64,000 nt of DNA, taken from assembly GCF_009727055.1 (NCBI RefSeq), contig NC_052353.1, positions 45,587,148 to 45,651,147 on the forward strand. The letters run 5' to 3'. Below are positions 23,277 through 35,235 of the stretch, piece after piece. This DNA is from Benincasa hispida. Taxonomy: Eukaryota; Streptophyta; Magnoliopsida; Cucurbitales; Cucurbitaceae. The notes beneath the pieces are model-generated. The model made no database searches. It was not told where the DNA came from and saw only the letters and a program-made list of their open reading frames with translations. Both the position numbers and the translations under genes were made by a program. The number at the start of each line of letters is the position of its first letter. Position 1 is the stretch's first letter.

Positions 23277-23382
23277 CGACAACTTCCCTATAAACCATTG
23301 AAGGGAATGATCTTCAAATTCAATTGATGCTTTGGTCTTGGGCAGACACATGAAACAGCCCCACATTTCCTTCACTACGTTT
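23277..23382 (-). other. Candidate exon, unknown protein
   Basis: On the minus strand an acceptor-like CCCAACAG is followed by 106 bases open in one frame (NVVKEMWGCFMCLPKTK, then a further 18 residues ending FIGKLS) and then the consensus donor GTAAGT. Composition is more coding-like than the AT-rich flanks. No partner exon was recognised on either side, and I do not know the family, so it could be a gene remnant or chance. Confidence 0.3.
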
Positions 23383-24289
23383 CTGTTGGGGAAGTTTTCT
23401 AGTATTAGTTAACAAGGGGAAAAAAATCTTACTACCTTTGTTCATTATTAAAATGATACGATAATTTATTTTATCACCTCCATGTTGTTTTAAATGTTGG
23501 AATGTCTTAAATCGGTTATCTGATCTTTCAAATAATCGAGTACATGATCTTGCTGTCCAAGTATATTATTTTGACCATAAAGTTTACAAAAATGCACTAT
23601 ATAATCATTCTAATTCTTGAGAGGTTTCTGATTTATAATATGAATTCTTTTCTCTAATAATATACTGTATTCCTTTGTCTGTGGACATAATTATTACATT
23701 GTTTGTGAATTACGTAAATCTTTATATCAATTCTCTATTATTTATAATTTTCTACTTATCTTTATTTGTTGATATAATTACATGAAAAGTGATTTGTTTT
23801 TTTAAAAAAAAAATAAAGATAAAATATCTTTTTGGTTTTTAAGTTGTAGATATAATTTTCATTTAGTCCTTAAGTTTTAAATTGCTATGTTTACTCTCGA
23901 GTTTTGAGTTTAATTTCTATTTGATCTCTAGATCTGATGTTACCTTTTTATCTTTGAGTTTTGAAGCTTATTTTTATTTAGTCCCTAAATTAGTGTAGAG
24001 ACATTTTAACTAAATATGTTAAGGTATTTGTTATTGCAATATGATTGGCTTATTTATTATAAACAAAACTTGAATAACATGTTTATGTAACATGTCTCAC
24101 AACAGGTTATGACTCTTTTATTGACATTTGTAACGTGAAAGATAATATATTTTACATAATATTTTTTTTCCTTATTTGTCAGCATGATTTTCCAGATTTC
24201 GTTGTCTGTTTGTATTTTTTCCTTGCAGAGTTGATTTATTCTTTTCAAAAAGATATTCTCAAAGCTACCCTTATATATATATATTGTGT

Positions 24290-24990
24290 TTTGTACAATT
24301 TTAGGGTTGGCTGTTTTGAAGGATATTTGTGTCATTTTATTATGTTTATCCCGAAAACACAAGTGTACTGTCAATCCATGAGATTGTGAAGCTTTTGTCA
24401 TTGTCAATCTTGAGTGTTTCTCTAAATCTTATTGATTTATTATTTATCATCTTGAGAAGGAATTCTCGATCTTAGAGGGAGTCTAAGCATTACTATAGAG
24501 AAGTGATTCTCGGTCTTAGGGGAAGCCTAAGACTTCATTTTCGAGAAGGAGTTCTCCATCTTAGGAAGTACCTAAGATTCGTCAACGAAGGGAGTTCATC
24601 GAGTAAGAGGGAAAATAATATAGTTGGAATCAAGTCTCACATACTGTCAGAAGCCAAGTGTTCAACACTAAAATTATCATACTTAGGGAAAGCCTAGATA
24701 ATCTTTGAGTTGGGCTCTGCGACGTGATTCATCGTAGTAGTCGATCTATTGCAAATAAGTACTATATTGTAATTGCTTGACTCTTTAATATTAGTGGATT
24801 ATCTTTGTTGGGCATACTGCCCCTAGATGTAGTGGATTTTCATTGAACGGGTTACCAACTTCTGTATATCTTTATTCAATCTCTTGTTGTTAGTATTTTG
24901 TTGTTATAGTGTTTATCTGTACTTTATGTCTAATATCCATATTTGAGTGACAAATCATCTTTATCACTTTTTCAAAATAGTTAACATTCC
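24290..24990 (+). repeat. Degraded Copia-type LTR fragment with internal repeats
   Basis: The stretch around 24800-24865 (TTGTTGGGCATACTGCCCCT, then GATGTAGTGGATTTTCATTG and GGTTACCAAC) resembles the downstream part of long Copia LTRs in plants. Upstream lie three 34-bp units (24454-24576). No partner LTR, primer-binding site or target duplication was found, so the call is tentative. Confidence 0.4.
24454..24576 (+). repeat. Three 34-bp tandem units with stem-loop potential
   Basis: Units at 24454-24487, 24498-24531 and 24543-24576 share GAGAAG-n-ATTCTC and CTTAG...CTAAG. Each can fold as two small hairpins (GAGAA/TTCTC and CTTAG/CTAAG). Spacers are 10-11 bases. Confidence 0.75.
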
Positions 24991-24999
24991 GGCAAATTC

Positions 25000-27000
25000 T
25001 TTTTATGTGACTAATTCCACCTAGGTAATAACATTAATAAATAAATAATAATAACCATCCAATATGTTAAATGCTAAAGAAAATGATGTTATAGTGATAA
25101 AAATGAAAATTATCCCGAAAAAGTTGAGGGTGGAAAACCAAGCAGTTGTGTGAAAATGTTGGATTCCCAAGGTACGAGCTCTCCAATCGACTTTTTGGAC
25201 CTTTCATAATTCAACTAGGGACCATACTTTTGGTGATACCTCATAATAATAATAATAATAATAATAATAATTTATTTTTATAAAATAATAATAATAATAA
25301 CAAAAGTTCAATAATGGGACCTCCAATTGGATAGCCATTCACTTACTTTTCAGCCGAATGGGAATAGGTTCCACCAACTTCATTATTTTAAATGTGTTTG
25401 TATTTTACCAAGAAAGGAGACAAAACTGACTCATTTGTACTACTAATATTTAAATGCAATAATTATTGGTGAATGGTATTTTATAGATATGCTTTAAATA
25501 ATAATCTCTATACTTTTGACTTTGATTCATTTTGATATGTGTACATTCAGAATGTTTCTTTTAATCATTATGCTTTTAAATTTAGTTATTTTACGATTAT
25601 TTTGATCTTTAAAATAAAATAAAAATGAAAATAAATAGACCAAAATAATCCTTTTTAAAAATATCCAAAGACTAAAATGAATAAAAACAAAAAATATAGG
25701 GATTATATATACACACAAACATCACTTAAAGGCTCATCAACCATCATTTTACATCTTCAACTCATGGTTTAATTTCATGCAACAATTTTCTTTTTCTTTT
25801 TCTTTTTTTTTTCCATTTCTAGTCCTTATAATATGGATCTTTTCATTTTAAAAAAGATAATAATTTTCAAATTGATCTACATTACCATTATTTTGAAATA
25901 TCCATAGATATAATAGACCCCATATAAGGAAATAATACAATTTAGTACCAACCAAGACATTTGAAAGATTTAGCCATTGCTTTTATTTTAGGTTAAAAAT
26001 ATTTATACTTGATAGTAAAAAATTCTAAAATTAACTTTTTGCTATAAAGTATAAATATTTTTGGAAATTTTCTATTTATAAGATTTTTTCTAAAAAAAAA
26101 ATTGAGTTTCTAAACTTTCATAAATGTAACAATTTAGTCATTAAATGTTAGTTTATAACGATTTAGTCTTTTATGCTTTTTAACTTTGTAACAATTTAGT
26201 CTATAAACTTTACTATATAATTATTTAGTTTTATACTTTTAAATTTGTAACGATTTATTCCATATCATAGAAATTAGTATTAAGATTTAATGAGGTTTCT
26301 TGCATAAATAAACTGATTAACTAATTAGAAACTTAATACTATTATAGAATACATAGTCTACATCATAAAATAATACAAATTGATATATAAGTTTATTGAA
26401 TTTTTTAAAATAAAGACTAAAATGTTGAATTTGAAAGTATAAAGACTAAATTGTTACATACTTAAGTTCAAAGAATAAATAGTTACAATATTAAAAGTAC
26501 GTTAAAAAATAAAGTTAAAGAAATTTAGAGATAAAAATATATATTTTAACCTTAATTTTACTGGGACACTTTTCATCATTGTTTTCTTTTCTTTTTTAAG
26601 ACACGTGACTAAAAAGCTCCGAATGTTTTGTTAACTAATTTTATGTGATTCACAAAGTTGGTTCACTGGCAATTTTTTTCATTTAGCTTACTCTTAAATT
26701 CAACCTATTTTTTTTTCAATTTTTTTTTTCAAAGAAAAGTAAGTGGAAGATTCTTCAAATTTAACTAGGGTGATATGACCTTTATCCATGGTGAAACTTT
26801 ATTAATATTTTTATAATACGATTTTTAGTTCAATCATTAATAGATGGAAATCTAATCATTAATCTTTAGTATGAGAATGTGAGGATAGTCAACCGAACAT
26901 ACCTTAATATCTTTAAAAAATCTATATTTCAATGAAAAATTCACAAATAAAAAAAATATATCAACCTATTCACAGATATAATAAATATATATATATATAT
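25000..27000. other. AT-rich intergenic DNA, no gene seen
   Basis: Contains (TAA)n at 25243-25270 and 25285-25300, a second fold-back copy at 25995-26062, and repeated AACAATTTAGTC-like phrases between 26110 and 26480. No frame with a domain. Confidence 0.5.
25995..26062. repeat. Fold-back repeat, copy 2
   Basis: Left arm 25995-26022 and right arm 26036-26062 are inverted complements (ATATTTATACTTGATAG versus CTATAAAGTATAAATAT), matching the arms at 15847-15927 with a different, shorter loop. Confidence 0.55.
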
Positions 27001-27055
27001 TAATAGACACTGATAGACCTCTATCGACGTCTATCATATAGTATAGACTTCTATC

Positions 27056-27691
27056 TAGAGATGTCACAGGACAGGACAGAGCCGGAGATGCCATTCCCCA
27101 TCTCGTCTCCGCTCCCCATTTCATTTTCCATCCCCGTGAAATTCTCCACGGGATCGGTGCAGAGATTCCCCGCGGGGAATTCACGGGGATCAGGTTTCCG
27201 CGAGAAATTTTTTTCCGGTTACTTACTTTTTTTGTAAAAAGCCAATTAATTTAAATTACTAATGTGAGTAAATTTTAATTACATAATTAACTTTATCACT
27301 AAATTGTTTATTATGATTAATTTTATATAACAATTTAAATTTAAAGATAAATTATTTAAATTTTGACTTAAAATGCTAATTAATTTTTTTAGTACAAAGA
27401 AATAAATATAAATCAAACTATTCACATATATAATCTAAATTTAAATGTAATATTTATATAATAATAATAATAACATAACATTAAATAACTATATTAAATA
27501 AATATGTAAAAACTAATCGGGCGACGAGGAACGGGACAGGGCCAGGGTCGAGGGAATACTTTCCCCATCCAATCCTTGTTTAGCTCATGGAGAATTTTTT
27601 TCCCCGCTCCCTCCCCCATTCTCCGCCTAATCGAAAATTACGTCCCGTTCAAGGCGGAACCAATCCTCATAGAAATAATCGGACATCTCTA
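27056..27691. mobile_element. hAT-like non-autonomous element with 8-bp target duplication
   Basis: The 636-bp segment starts TAGAGATGTC and ends GACATCTCTA, a perfect 10-bp terminal inverted repeat. It is flanked by an exact 8-bp direct repeat CTTCTATC (27048-27055 and 27692-27699), the target-duplication length of hAT elements. Subterminal GC-rich blocks (for example CCCGCGGGG near 27170 and ACGTCCCGTTC near 27642) contrast with an AT-rich centre. There is no transposase frame, so it would depend on another element. It inserted next to a GATAGAC-type repeat. Confidence 0.82.
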
Positions 27692-27958
27692 CTTCTATCA
27701 AACTGTATCAAAATAATATTAAATTTTGTTATTTGATTTAAATTGGTTTTTTTTTTTTTTTAAATCCTCCTTCCATTTCCAATCTAAAATTGTTAAACTT
27801 TAAAGAAATAGCCTTAAGATAGAACCCAATAAGACAAAAAAGAAAAAAAAAATGATATTATTATTTTACATAGATAAGACACCATTGGCAGCGGACGACG
27901 AAAATCCGAAAATCCCAACCCTTGACCACCACCATCGCCACCGCCAATGCCACCAACG

Positions 27959-30496
27959 CTAGTGGCGATGGTGAATGCATTCAACAGGTGTAACTGCAAA
28001 TCTCGCAGTATCAGTACAATAATCATAAATCATATGGTTGGCTCGAACCCAAAGCAACTGATGGCTTTGATGCACATTCAACTCGGAAAGCACCGGCTCA
28101 TCCCACCAAAACTTCTTACCATCGTCGGCACTACCGTTGCAACATGCAGTGTTGTTGGCATCACCAGTTGCGGAAGGACACTCACATGCATCGATTTGAA
28201 ACCCTTTGTAAGAAGCAACGAAAGGAGAGTGGGACCAATCAGTCTTAACTCGACCACCTTGTGTGGCCCAATCATCAGCATTCCAAATTGAGCTGTAAAC
28301 TCCCATGGATTGGTCTCGAGGAAATGGTACACCCTTGTCCTCCATGTTCGTGTGGACTCGCACAGGCGTTTCATCTACAAGGAATCTACACCAAAAAGAA
28401 GAATTAATTTTGAATCCACGAGGTAAATCAGTAAATGTTTGAGATTTGTTTTGCTTTTTTTTTTTTTAATTGTATTGCAATGGGGCCACATGAAGCCACA
28501 TGCATGAGATCAGATAGGTGGGGCCAAGAGGAATATAATGCTGTGGCTCGGTTGAAAGGGCTCATTGGGTTTGTCAGACCCATTGGCCCATTGATACCGA
28601 TCGGGCAACCGCTCGTACAGTACAGACCCACCCACCCAATGGGCACTGATTCACATAAACTTTTAAAATCTTACTGCTTTCTAAAATTTGGACTCTATTC
28701 CATTTTTGGTTTTATAATTTCAAAATTACCCAATGTTTAATTTAGTATTTCAAATTATATATTAAAAAAAACATACCCATTTTATTTATAATTCTCGAAA
28801 TGGCTTAACCAAATTCATCACAAATGTTCCTTTTCTAATTTTTTAAATGTTGTTTACTTGGAGTCCTTCCATCAATATATATAAGTATAATCTTCTTTTA
28901 AAAAATCTATTTTTTTTATAATCATTTAGGAATATTTCATAACTATTTAATTTTTTATTTTTAAAACTAAACCTATAAGCATAATTTCCCTCTATTGATT
29001 TTTATGTTTTATTCTCAATATTTTATGAATGTTTTTAGATTTATAGCCAAATTTTGGAAGCTAAAAAAATTACATTTAAAAAACTTGCCTTTTGTTTTTT
29101 AAAAATGGCTTAGAATTCAAAAGCTCACATAATAAATATGAAAAACATCAATAATAAATTGGGAGAAAAAATCACAAATTTAAATACGCAAATAACAAAA
29201 GAAGCTTAAGCCCCTTTAGTAACTATTTAGTTTTTTCTTTTTATTTTTGAAAATTAAACTTATTTCATCCATATTTTTTATAATGATTTGCGTTTTTCTT
29301 AAATGTAATGAATAAATTCTTAGTCAAATTTCAAAAATAAAAACAAAATTTTGATTGTTACTTTTTTTAGTTCTCAAATTTTAGCTTAGTTTTTAAAATT
29401 ATTGGTTTAAATTAAATAATAAAAAAATAGAGATAAAAATAGTATTCATAAACTTAATTTTAAAAAAACAAAAACAAAAAAATTATAAAATGATGCCTTA
29501 GTTTTTGGTTTTTAATTTTGTGCTATTTAAATGTATGCTAATACCCCTTATTTAATTACCATTTTTAGTTTTCCAAAAATTGTTCACTTTTCTCTCTGCT
29601 TTTTACCAGAGTTTTTCATTTTTCTTGAGTTAAAAATTTGAATTTCAGCCCAATGAAAACAATTTATTTTTAAATTTTTTTTAAAGTTTGACTTAGATTT
29701 TGAAAACTGTAATATTTACGAGTTTAGTTGTCAAAAATTAAAAAACAAGATAATTATCTAGAGGCATCTTAATTTTAAAAAATTGATATATTAATTGAAA
29801 TAATTAAAAACTAGATAAGAAAGCAAAGAAACTAGGACCAATATTTGGCTTACATGACTTGGCGACGGTTCCAAAAGATGGAATAAGAATGAAAATCTGC
29901 AGTTGGATCAAACCAAAGCTTCAATCTTTGCTCTCTATTCCCAACTCCATTCACATAAATGTTAGTTTGTACTGAATATGGCTCTCCACTTGTATTACCC
30001 AGAAACTCAAAATCAAACTCATTATGATTTGGACCGTCCGATGACATCTACAGCACAAAAATCAAACTCATTTCAATACAACACATTCCATTAATCATTA
30101 ATTTTTTTAGCCCAAAGTCTTAAACTTACATAATATGCTGTTACAGTTCCAGCAGAGTCTCCAGCAATAAGCTTAATTTGAATGGTCACTTTCCCAAACA
30201 TGTATTTTGATTTGGATGAAAACCCAGCTCCTGAAATTCACTTCAAAGTTAAGCATTGTAGAGAGATTGAGGAAAAGGGTAAAAGGGGGGGGGGGGGGGG
30301 GGGGGGCGCAAAAAATGGGGTTATTTTTGTTTTTTTCACCAGAGTAATTGTCAAGTTTAAGTTGGAGGACATCTCCATTGTAATTGAAGTGATCTAACGC
30401 CCAAGTTGGCTGAAAAAGCTCATCAAATTTAGCAGAAGAAGCAAAACCAAGGAGTAGAAGAGAAACACATAGTGCTAAAAACAGAGAGGAAGCCAT
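27959..30496 (-). CDS. XTH9-like: Xyloglucan endotransglucosylase/hydrolase (XTH9-like), four exons
   Basis: Exons on the minus strand: 30340-30496, 30130-30230, 29854-30047, 27959-28385; all three introns are GT-AG and phases agree, giving 292 residues, normal for XTHs. A signal peptide (1-22) precedes the GH16 domain. The catalytic motif [11 protein letters not shown] is at 94-104, with nucleophile Glu96 and acid/base Glu100, followed by the sequon NTS. The C-terminal XET region includes [22 protein letters not shown] and the ending CIHHRH. Secreted XTHs cut and rejoin xyloglucan chains in growing walls. The motif HNEFDFE instead of the commoner HDEIDFE points to the XTH9 type. A 22-base G run lies in intron 1 and intron 3 is 1.47 kb. 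The gene appears intact. Confidence 0.93.
30285..30306. repeat. 22-base G homopolymer in XTH intron 1
   Basis: G occupies every position from 30285 to 30306 on the plus strand (C on the coding strand), inside a 109-base intron. Its length may be imprecise because such runs are hard to sequence. Confidence 0.85.
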
Positions 30497-30587
30497 GGGA
30501 GAGAGCTTGAAGTTAGAGCAGAGAGAAACAGAGAGGGGAAGAGTTTAGAGAGTGGATGTTTCAAGTAAAAGAAGTGTGTAAGAGATG

Positions 30588-30595
30588 CTTTTATA
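30588..30595 (-). promoter_or_regulatory. TATA box of the XTH gene
   Basis: Minus strand TATAAAAG, 92-99 bases upstream of the ATG at 30496, a strong plant TATA box at the usual distance. Confidence 0.7.
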
Positions 30596-30609
30596 GCCAT
30601 TTTCAGTAA

Positions 30610-32508
30610 CGAATGCCTTTATTCATGTCATTGAATTTACAGTACCACATCATTTCCGATGGGGAATTTATATAAAAAAGAGAGTAAAAAGATGAAATTT
30701 TGATCCAATATTATATTGCAAGATTGTTCTAGTAGTCTAATTTGTATTTGGTTCGTAATTTTCAAAATGTTATATTTTTAATTTTCCAATTCAATTAATA
30801 TTTAGTCTTTAGTTTTAAAAACAGTACAAATTTATCATATAGTTAATTTTTGTTACATTTTAGAATATTTTAACTCTTTTTTGCCCATTTTATCTCAGAT
30901 TAAAAGTCTAATGCATAGAGATAGATATTATAAGAAATAGAAGGTGGATGGAGGGAGGAAAGTTAGATATTATATAGTAGTTGGGTACAGCTGTGGGTAA
31001 GGAAAGAGAGAAGGAAAAACATAAAGGATTGGGGTTTACCAAAAATGAGGAAGGGGAAGACAGTGTGTTGTATGTATTTGTCTTTTGTTTTTACGTAGGT
31101 GCATCACTCTATGGTATGCGCTTCCCTAGCTTAGCTGTAATCGAATTGTACTATCCCCTTGTACCTTCCCTTACCCTATCTCGTTTTTCATTCTTTAATA
31201 AAATAACTTCTTCCAGATTTTCCCCATAAATTATTCGACGAACTTATTACAATGTTATTAATGAGTTGTTTAGAGTGTTGAGATGATATAAGATGTTTGA
31301 AGTTCTGATATCTGTATTTGAAGTGTAGAGTTGTTGTTTGAGTTCATATGTCTGTGTTTGGGTGTGCAGGTGCTATCTGATTCTGTTTTTTGTACTTAAA
31401 ATAATTTATTTGTATAAACACTCATTTTTTAATCTTATAATTCAATTATTGTATAAATTCATTTGTTTGTATTCAATTATTGTCTTTTAGATAATTATTT
31501 ATTATTGTTGTTTAAAAAAAAACCCAATCGAAATTTAAGATTAATCGTAAATAGTCAACGAAATACTAACTTTTAAAAATACAAAATTTAATTTTAAGTC
31601 AAGGATGGACGTACCAACTTTTTTTCTAAAACATTTTTTCACTTATATCGAAAACTAAAAGGTTATGTATGGTCATTTAAATATTCAGTGAGGCATTAAA
31701 AAAAATGTGCTTCTATTTGATTTTATAAATTTCGTTGAGGCTTTTCTCATATATATTCACGAATGAGTTTTCTAATTTGGTTTTATAATGGACTTTTGAA
31801 GAGTAGATTTTGAATATTGATGTTGTATATGAATAGTTTTTTTTGGGGGCAAAGATTTAATCCAAAATATCGTAATTTTTTTTAATGGGCATTATACGGA
31901 TAAATAATTGTTACATTAAGTAAATAAAAATGAAAACTTGAATGACATAATTTATAGATAATAAATTATTAATATATTCTATCACAAGACACTAGACGAA
32001 AAAACGATGTATGTAAATTGAAGGTAAAAAATTGGTGCATAGAATTAGATTGAAATACCATGGTTTCTTAGTAAAATGGATATAGTGGAAAAAAAATTAC
32101 ACCTGAAGTATAATGAAATAAACTCAAAGAAAAAAAATAAAGAAATAAAAACGTAAGTGAGTCATGAAAGGAGGAGAGAGTGACAATTGTATATGAGAAG
32201 GGAGGAGACATAGGAAGTGTAGGGAGGGGTGGAATTGTTAAACAAGGGTTAGTGTGCACATGTTGAGAGGAGTGAAAAGGGGAAATGATATATCATTGGG
32301 TCAAACAGTGATATAGGAGCTATATCATCTCCCCACATAGGATATTGGACCCCAAACATACCATAACAGTTTTTGTAGATGTATGAAAATAACGATAAAA
32401 ATAAAATTTTCTACATCAGAAGATAATTTTATGAAAATAAATGGCAAATAATTAATTATTTGAAAATGATTCAAAATCTTCAACAATATTTGATTCAAAA
32501 TGGATAAG

Positions 32509-32550
<42 letters not shown>

Positions 32551-32640
32551 TCTAATGTTAAAAGGTTGTTTTTAAATATATAAAAAAAAATCAAAATATT
32601 TACAAAATATAACAAAATTTTAGAATTATCAATGATAGAA
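30610..32640. other. Intergenic DNA upstream of XTH, no gene seen
   Basis: A locally less AT-rich patch at 30940-31215 has an 82-codon frame (30981-31229) whose translation resembles nothing I know; I do not call it a gene. A 38-base T run lies at 32512-32549. Confidence 0.45.
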
Positions 32641-32750
32641 TCTAATAGACACTGGTAGACACCGATAGACTTTTATCCGTGTCTATCAGTGACATTGATA
32701 GACATTGATAGAAGTCTATCAGTGTCTATCAACATCTATTATTGATAGTT
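32641..32750. repeat. GATAGAC / GTCTATC repeat array
   Basis: About ten units of TGATAGAC-like sequence occur first in one orientation (AATAGACACTGGTAGACACC...), then inverted (GTCTATCAGTG), then mixed, so the array can form long imperfect hairpins. Related arrays lie at 27001-27055 and about 21508-21570. Confidence 0.7.
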
Positions 32751-35080
32751 CTAAAATTTGGGTATATCTTGTAAATATTTTCAATAGTTTTACCATTTGA
32801 AATGATTTCTCAATGTTAAATATAGTTTATCTAAAGTCATTGATGAAATTCTCAGTTGTTATGCTTTAAGAGATATAAACAAAGCGAAATCAAACCTACA
32901 CTATTTAAAAAACACATCGTGCACAAAGGATCTTGAGAAAGACCTTGTTTTTTAATTAGGTAAAACATAAAGTTTGTGAACCATATGTCTAGAACCAAAC
33001 GTCTAATTCAACCTAAATATAATTTTTGGTATTTAATATGAAAGATTTTTTAGATTTATTATGCCCAACCAAAAAGTTAAACAAGTTAATACATAAAATA
33101 ACAACTAACATGATAATATGGTTATATCTGAAACAGTCAATATATATCATTGATAAAAAGTATAAACGTTTGAATTCTCTCATCCTTTTGTTATTGATTT
33201 CAAATAAAGAAAAATTAATATATTTGTGTTTCTAAATATTAAGATGAAAATCACCATGAGCCTCTCGACAAGAGTATAGACAAATATAAAATATGAAAAA
33301 AAAAAAAAAAAACTTGGATACTCTCAGGCTGAAGTTCAAGTAATTGACCAATAAAATTATGACACATAATAAATATTTTGTTTTTTTAAAAATCAATTAA
33401 TTTTTTAACTTTTTCTTTGTGGGTAAAAAAAAATAGGATGTTGCAACTAATAATTATCCATATGAAAATACATGGAATTTGAAGATGAGGGTAGAGTATG
33501 GGCTATGGATTAGATTTGCATCTCATCATATGGTATAAAAGAAATAGGAAAAAAAAAAAAAGTTGAACATTTATTTAATATAATGTATAGAAGATTTGAA
33601 GGAATCATTTTAGGAGAGTGACTTTACAACTGTTACTGTCCCCAACATAATGTGAAATAACTTTAATCATGCAAGCTGTAGTATAGAAAGAAAAAAAAAA
33701 CAAAAGAAAACAGAAAAAAGAAAAATCACTATTCCATTCCATGACCCACAAAAAGAAGAAACACTATGCTCCACCTAAAATTCTCTCTCTCCGTGACAGA
33801 CCAATAAAAGAACGCCACGTAGGAGAGAAACCTTCTCTTTGGACTTTGGGATATAGGTACAGCCCTAAACTTTTAGGTAACCTAGGCAAAAGCCAATCCA
33901 ATACAACCCCAATTCAAAATCTTTCGGAGCAACGACTAATTACACTGCCTTTATTTAGACAGCCTGGCACTTTGATTGCAACTGACGTGTCATGGACGAT
34001 GAAATATATTTATTGTATTGTACGAAATTATCTTTTGGAAAATAAATTCAATAAAAAGAAAAAAAGAAAAAAAATATTTTTTCCCTCATGTTTTTCTCTC
34101 TCTCTTTTTTTTTTTTTTTTTTTTTTTTTTCCGGATGTATTGTAATTAAAGTATGAATAATTAATCAAATTTCTGACCTGGAGGTCGATAATATGAATAC
34201 TATGTAGGTACATTCTTGTTGGCTTATATTTTGTTTAGTTTTACTTGGCCTCTAAATTTTAAAATATCACACTTTTATTCCTTAATTTTGAGTTTATATC
34301 ACGTTTACTCACTCATAATCAAAATTGCCGTAATTGTAATGAGTTGATGTTCAATTAGATTCCTTTGATTGTGTTTACTACACAGATGCAATCGTAATAA
34401 AATAATTTCATTGATGTTGTTTACTTCCATAAGGAAAAATGATTAAAAATTAGAACAAAAGAAAGGTGTGAGTCTCATGTTATCAAATGTAATTGAATTG
34501 ATCATCCTCTCATCCACAATAGAATTCATTTGTTGATTACAAATTTCATAAATGTGTTCACATTTCATTACAATTATACAATATTGGTGAAAATGGGAAT
34601 CATTTTTTAGATTATCATTGATGAATTACGATTAAAAAATATTGATAAAAAATAACAAACATATATTGATTATTAGTTTTCAAAATGTTATATTTTTACT
34701 ATTGAGTTTTGAGCATTGTTTCCATTTGGTATATAGCGCTTCAATATATTTTTTTATCGAACACTCTTTCAATCATTTGTGCTAATGTATGTTAATTAAT
34801 ATACAATAATTAAGTTCATTTCTCACTATTTTTTCGTCATTATTAAAATAATTAAAAATGATTGCATCATAATTATTTTTAATTAACAAAAAGTTAACTC
34901 TAAAGACTACAATGATTATCAATAAAAATTGGAAGGTAAAAATGTAAAATATTAAAATTTATGGATCAAATGAAAACTAAATTAAAAACTCAATAGTAAA
35001 AATGTTGCATTTTAAAAATTACAGAGTAAATACATATTAATATTTTTAAAACTCACATTTGCTACAATATTTATTATTTT
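32751..35080. other. AT-rich intergenic DNA, no gene seen
   Basis: A somewhat GC-richer patch at 33725-33995 contains GCCACGT and CTGACGTGTCA (ACGT-core motifs) and a 134-codon frame (33741-34145) that ends in low-complexity sequence. It may be a promoter-like fragment. A 26-base T run is at 34105-34130. Confidence 0.4.
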
Positions 35081-35130
35081 ACATTCATCATTTTTTTTAT
35101 TTTTTGCTATAATGTTTATTATTTACCTCT

Positions 35131-35235
35131 TAAACTAAAATAATTTATACCTCAAACACATACCATTATAACCAAAACTAAAATAATCTACATCACAAAC
35201 ACAAACTATTATAACTCAAATATATTAACTTAAAA
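35131..35235 (-). repeat. Tandem ATTATAATAG-type units, inverted copy
   Basis: ACTAAAATAATTTATACCTC and ACTAAAATAATCTACATCAC units spaced about 44 bases are the reverse complement of the array at 36248-36385. The segment continues to AAACGCCCC at about 35260, which looks like an element terminus. Confidence 0.5.

Noticed and set aside
27947..28291. Plus-strand frame over XTH exon 4
   Set aside because: Antisense shadow of the conserved XTH C-terminus.
30981..31229. 82-codon frame near XTH as a gene, or a microRNA precursor
   Set aside because: No recognisable protein, and I found no long hairpin with a known plant miRNA sequence.
32512..32549. 38-base T run as the A tail of a processed pseudogene or LINE on the minus strand
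   Set aside because: No coding remnant or target duplication was found next to it.
33741..34213. 134-codon frame and its antisense partner
   Set aside because: No domain, and the C-terminal third is produced by a 26-base T run and A-rich sequence.
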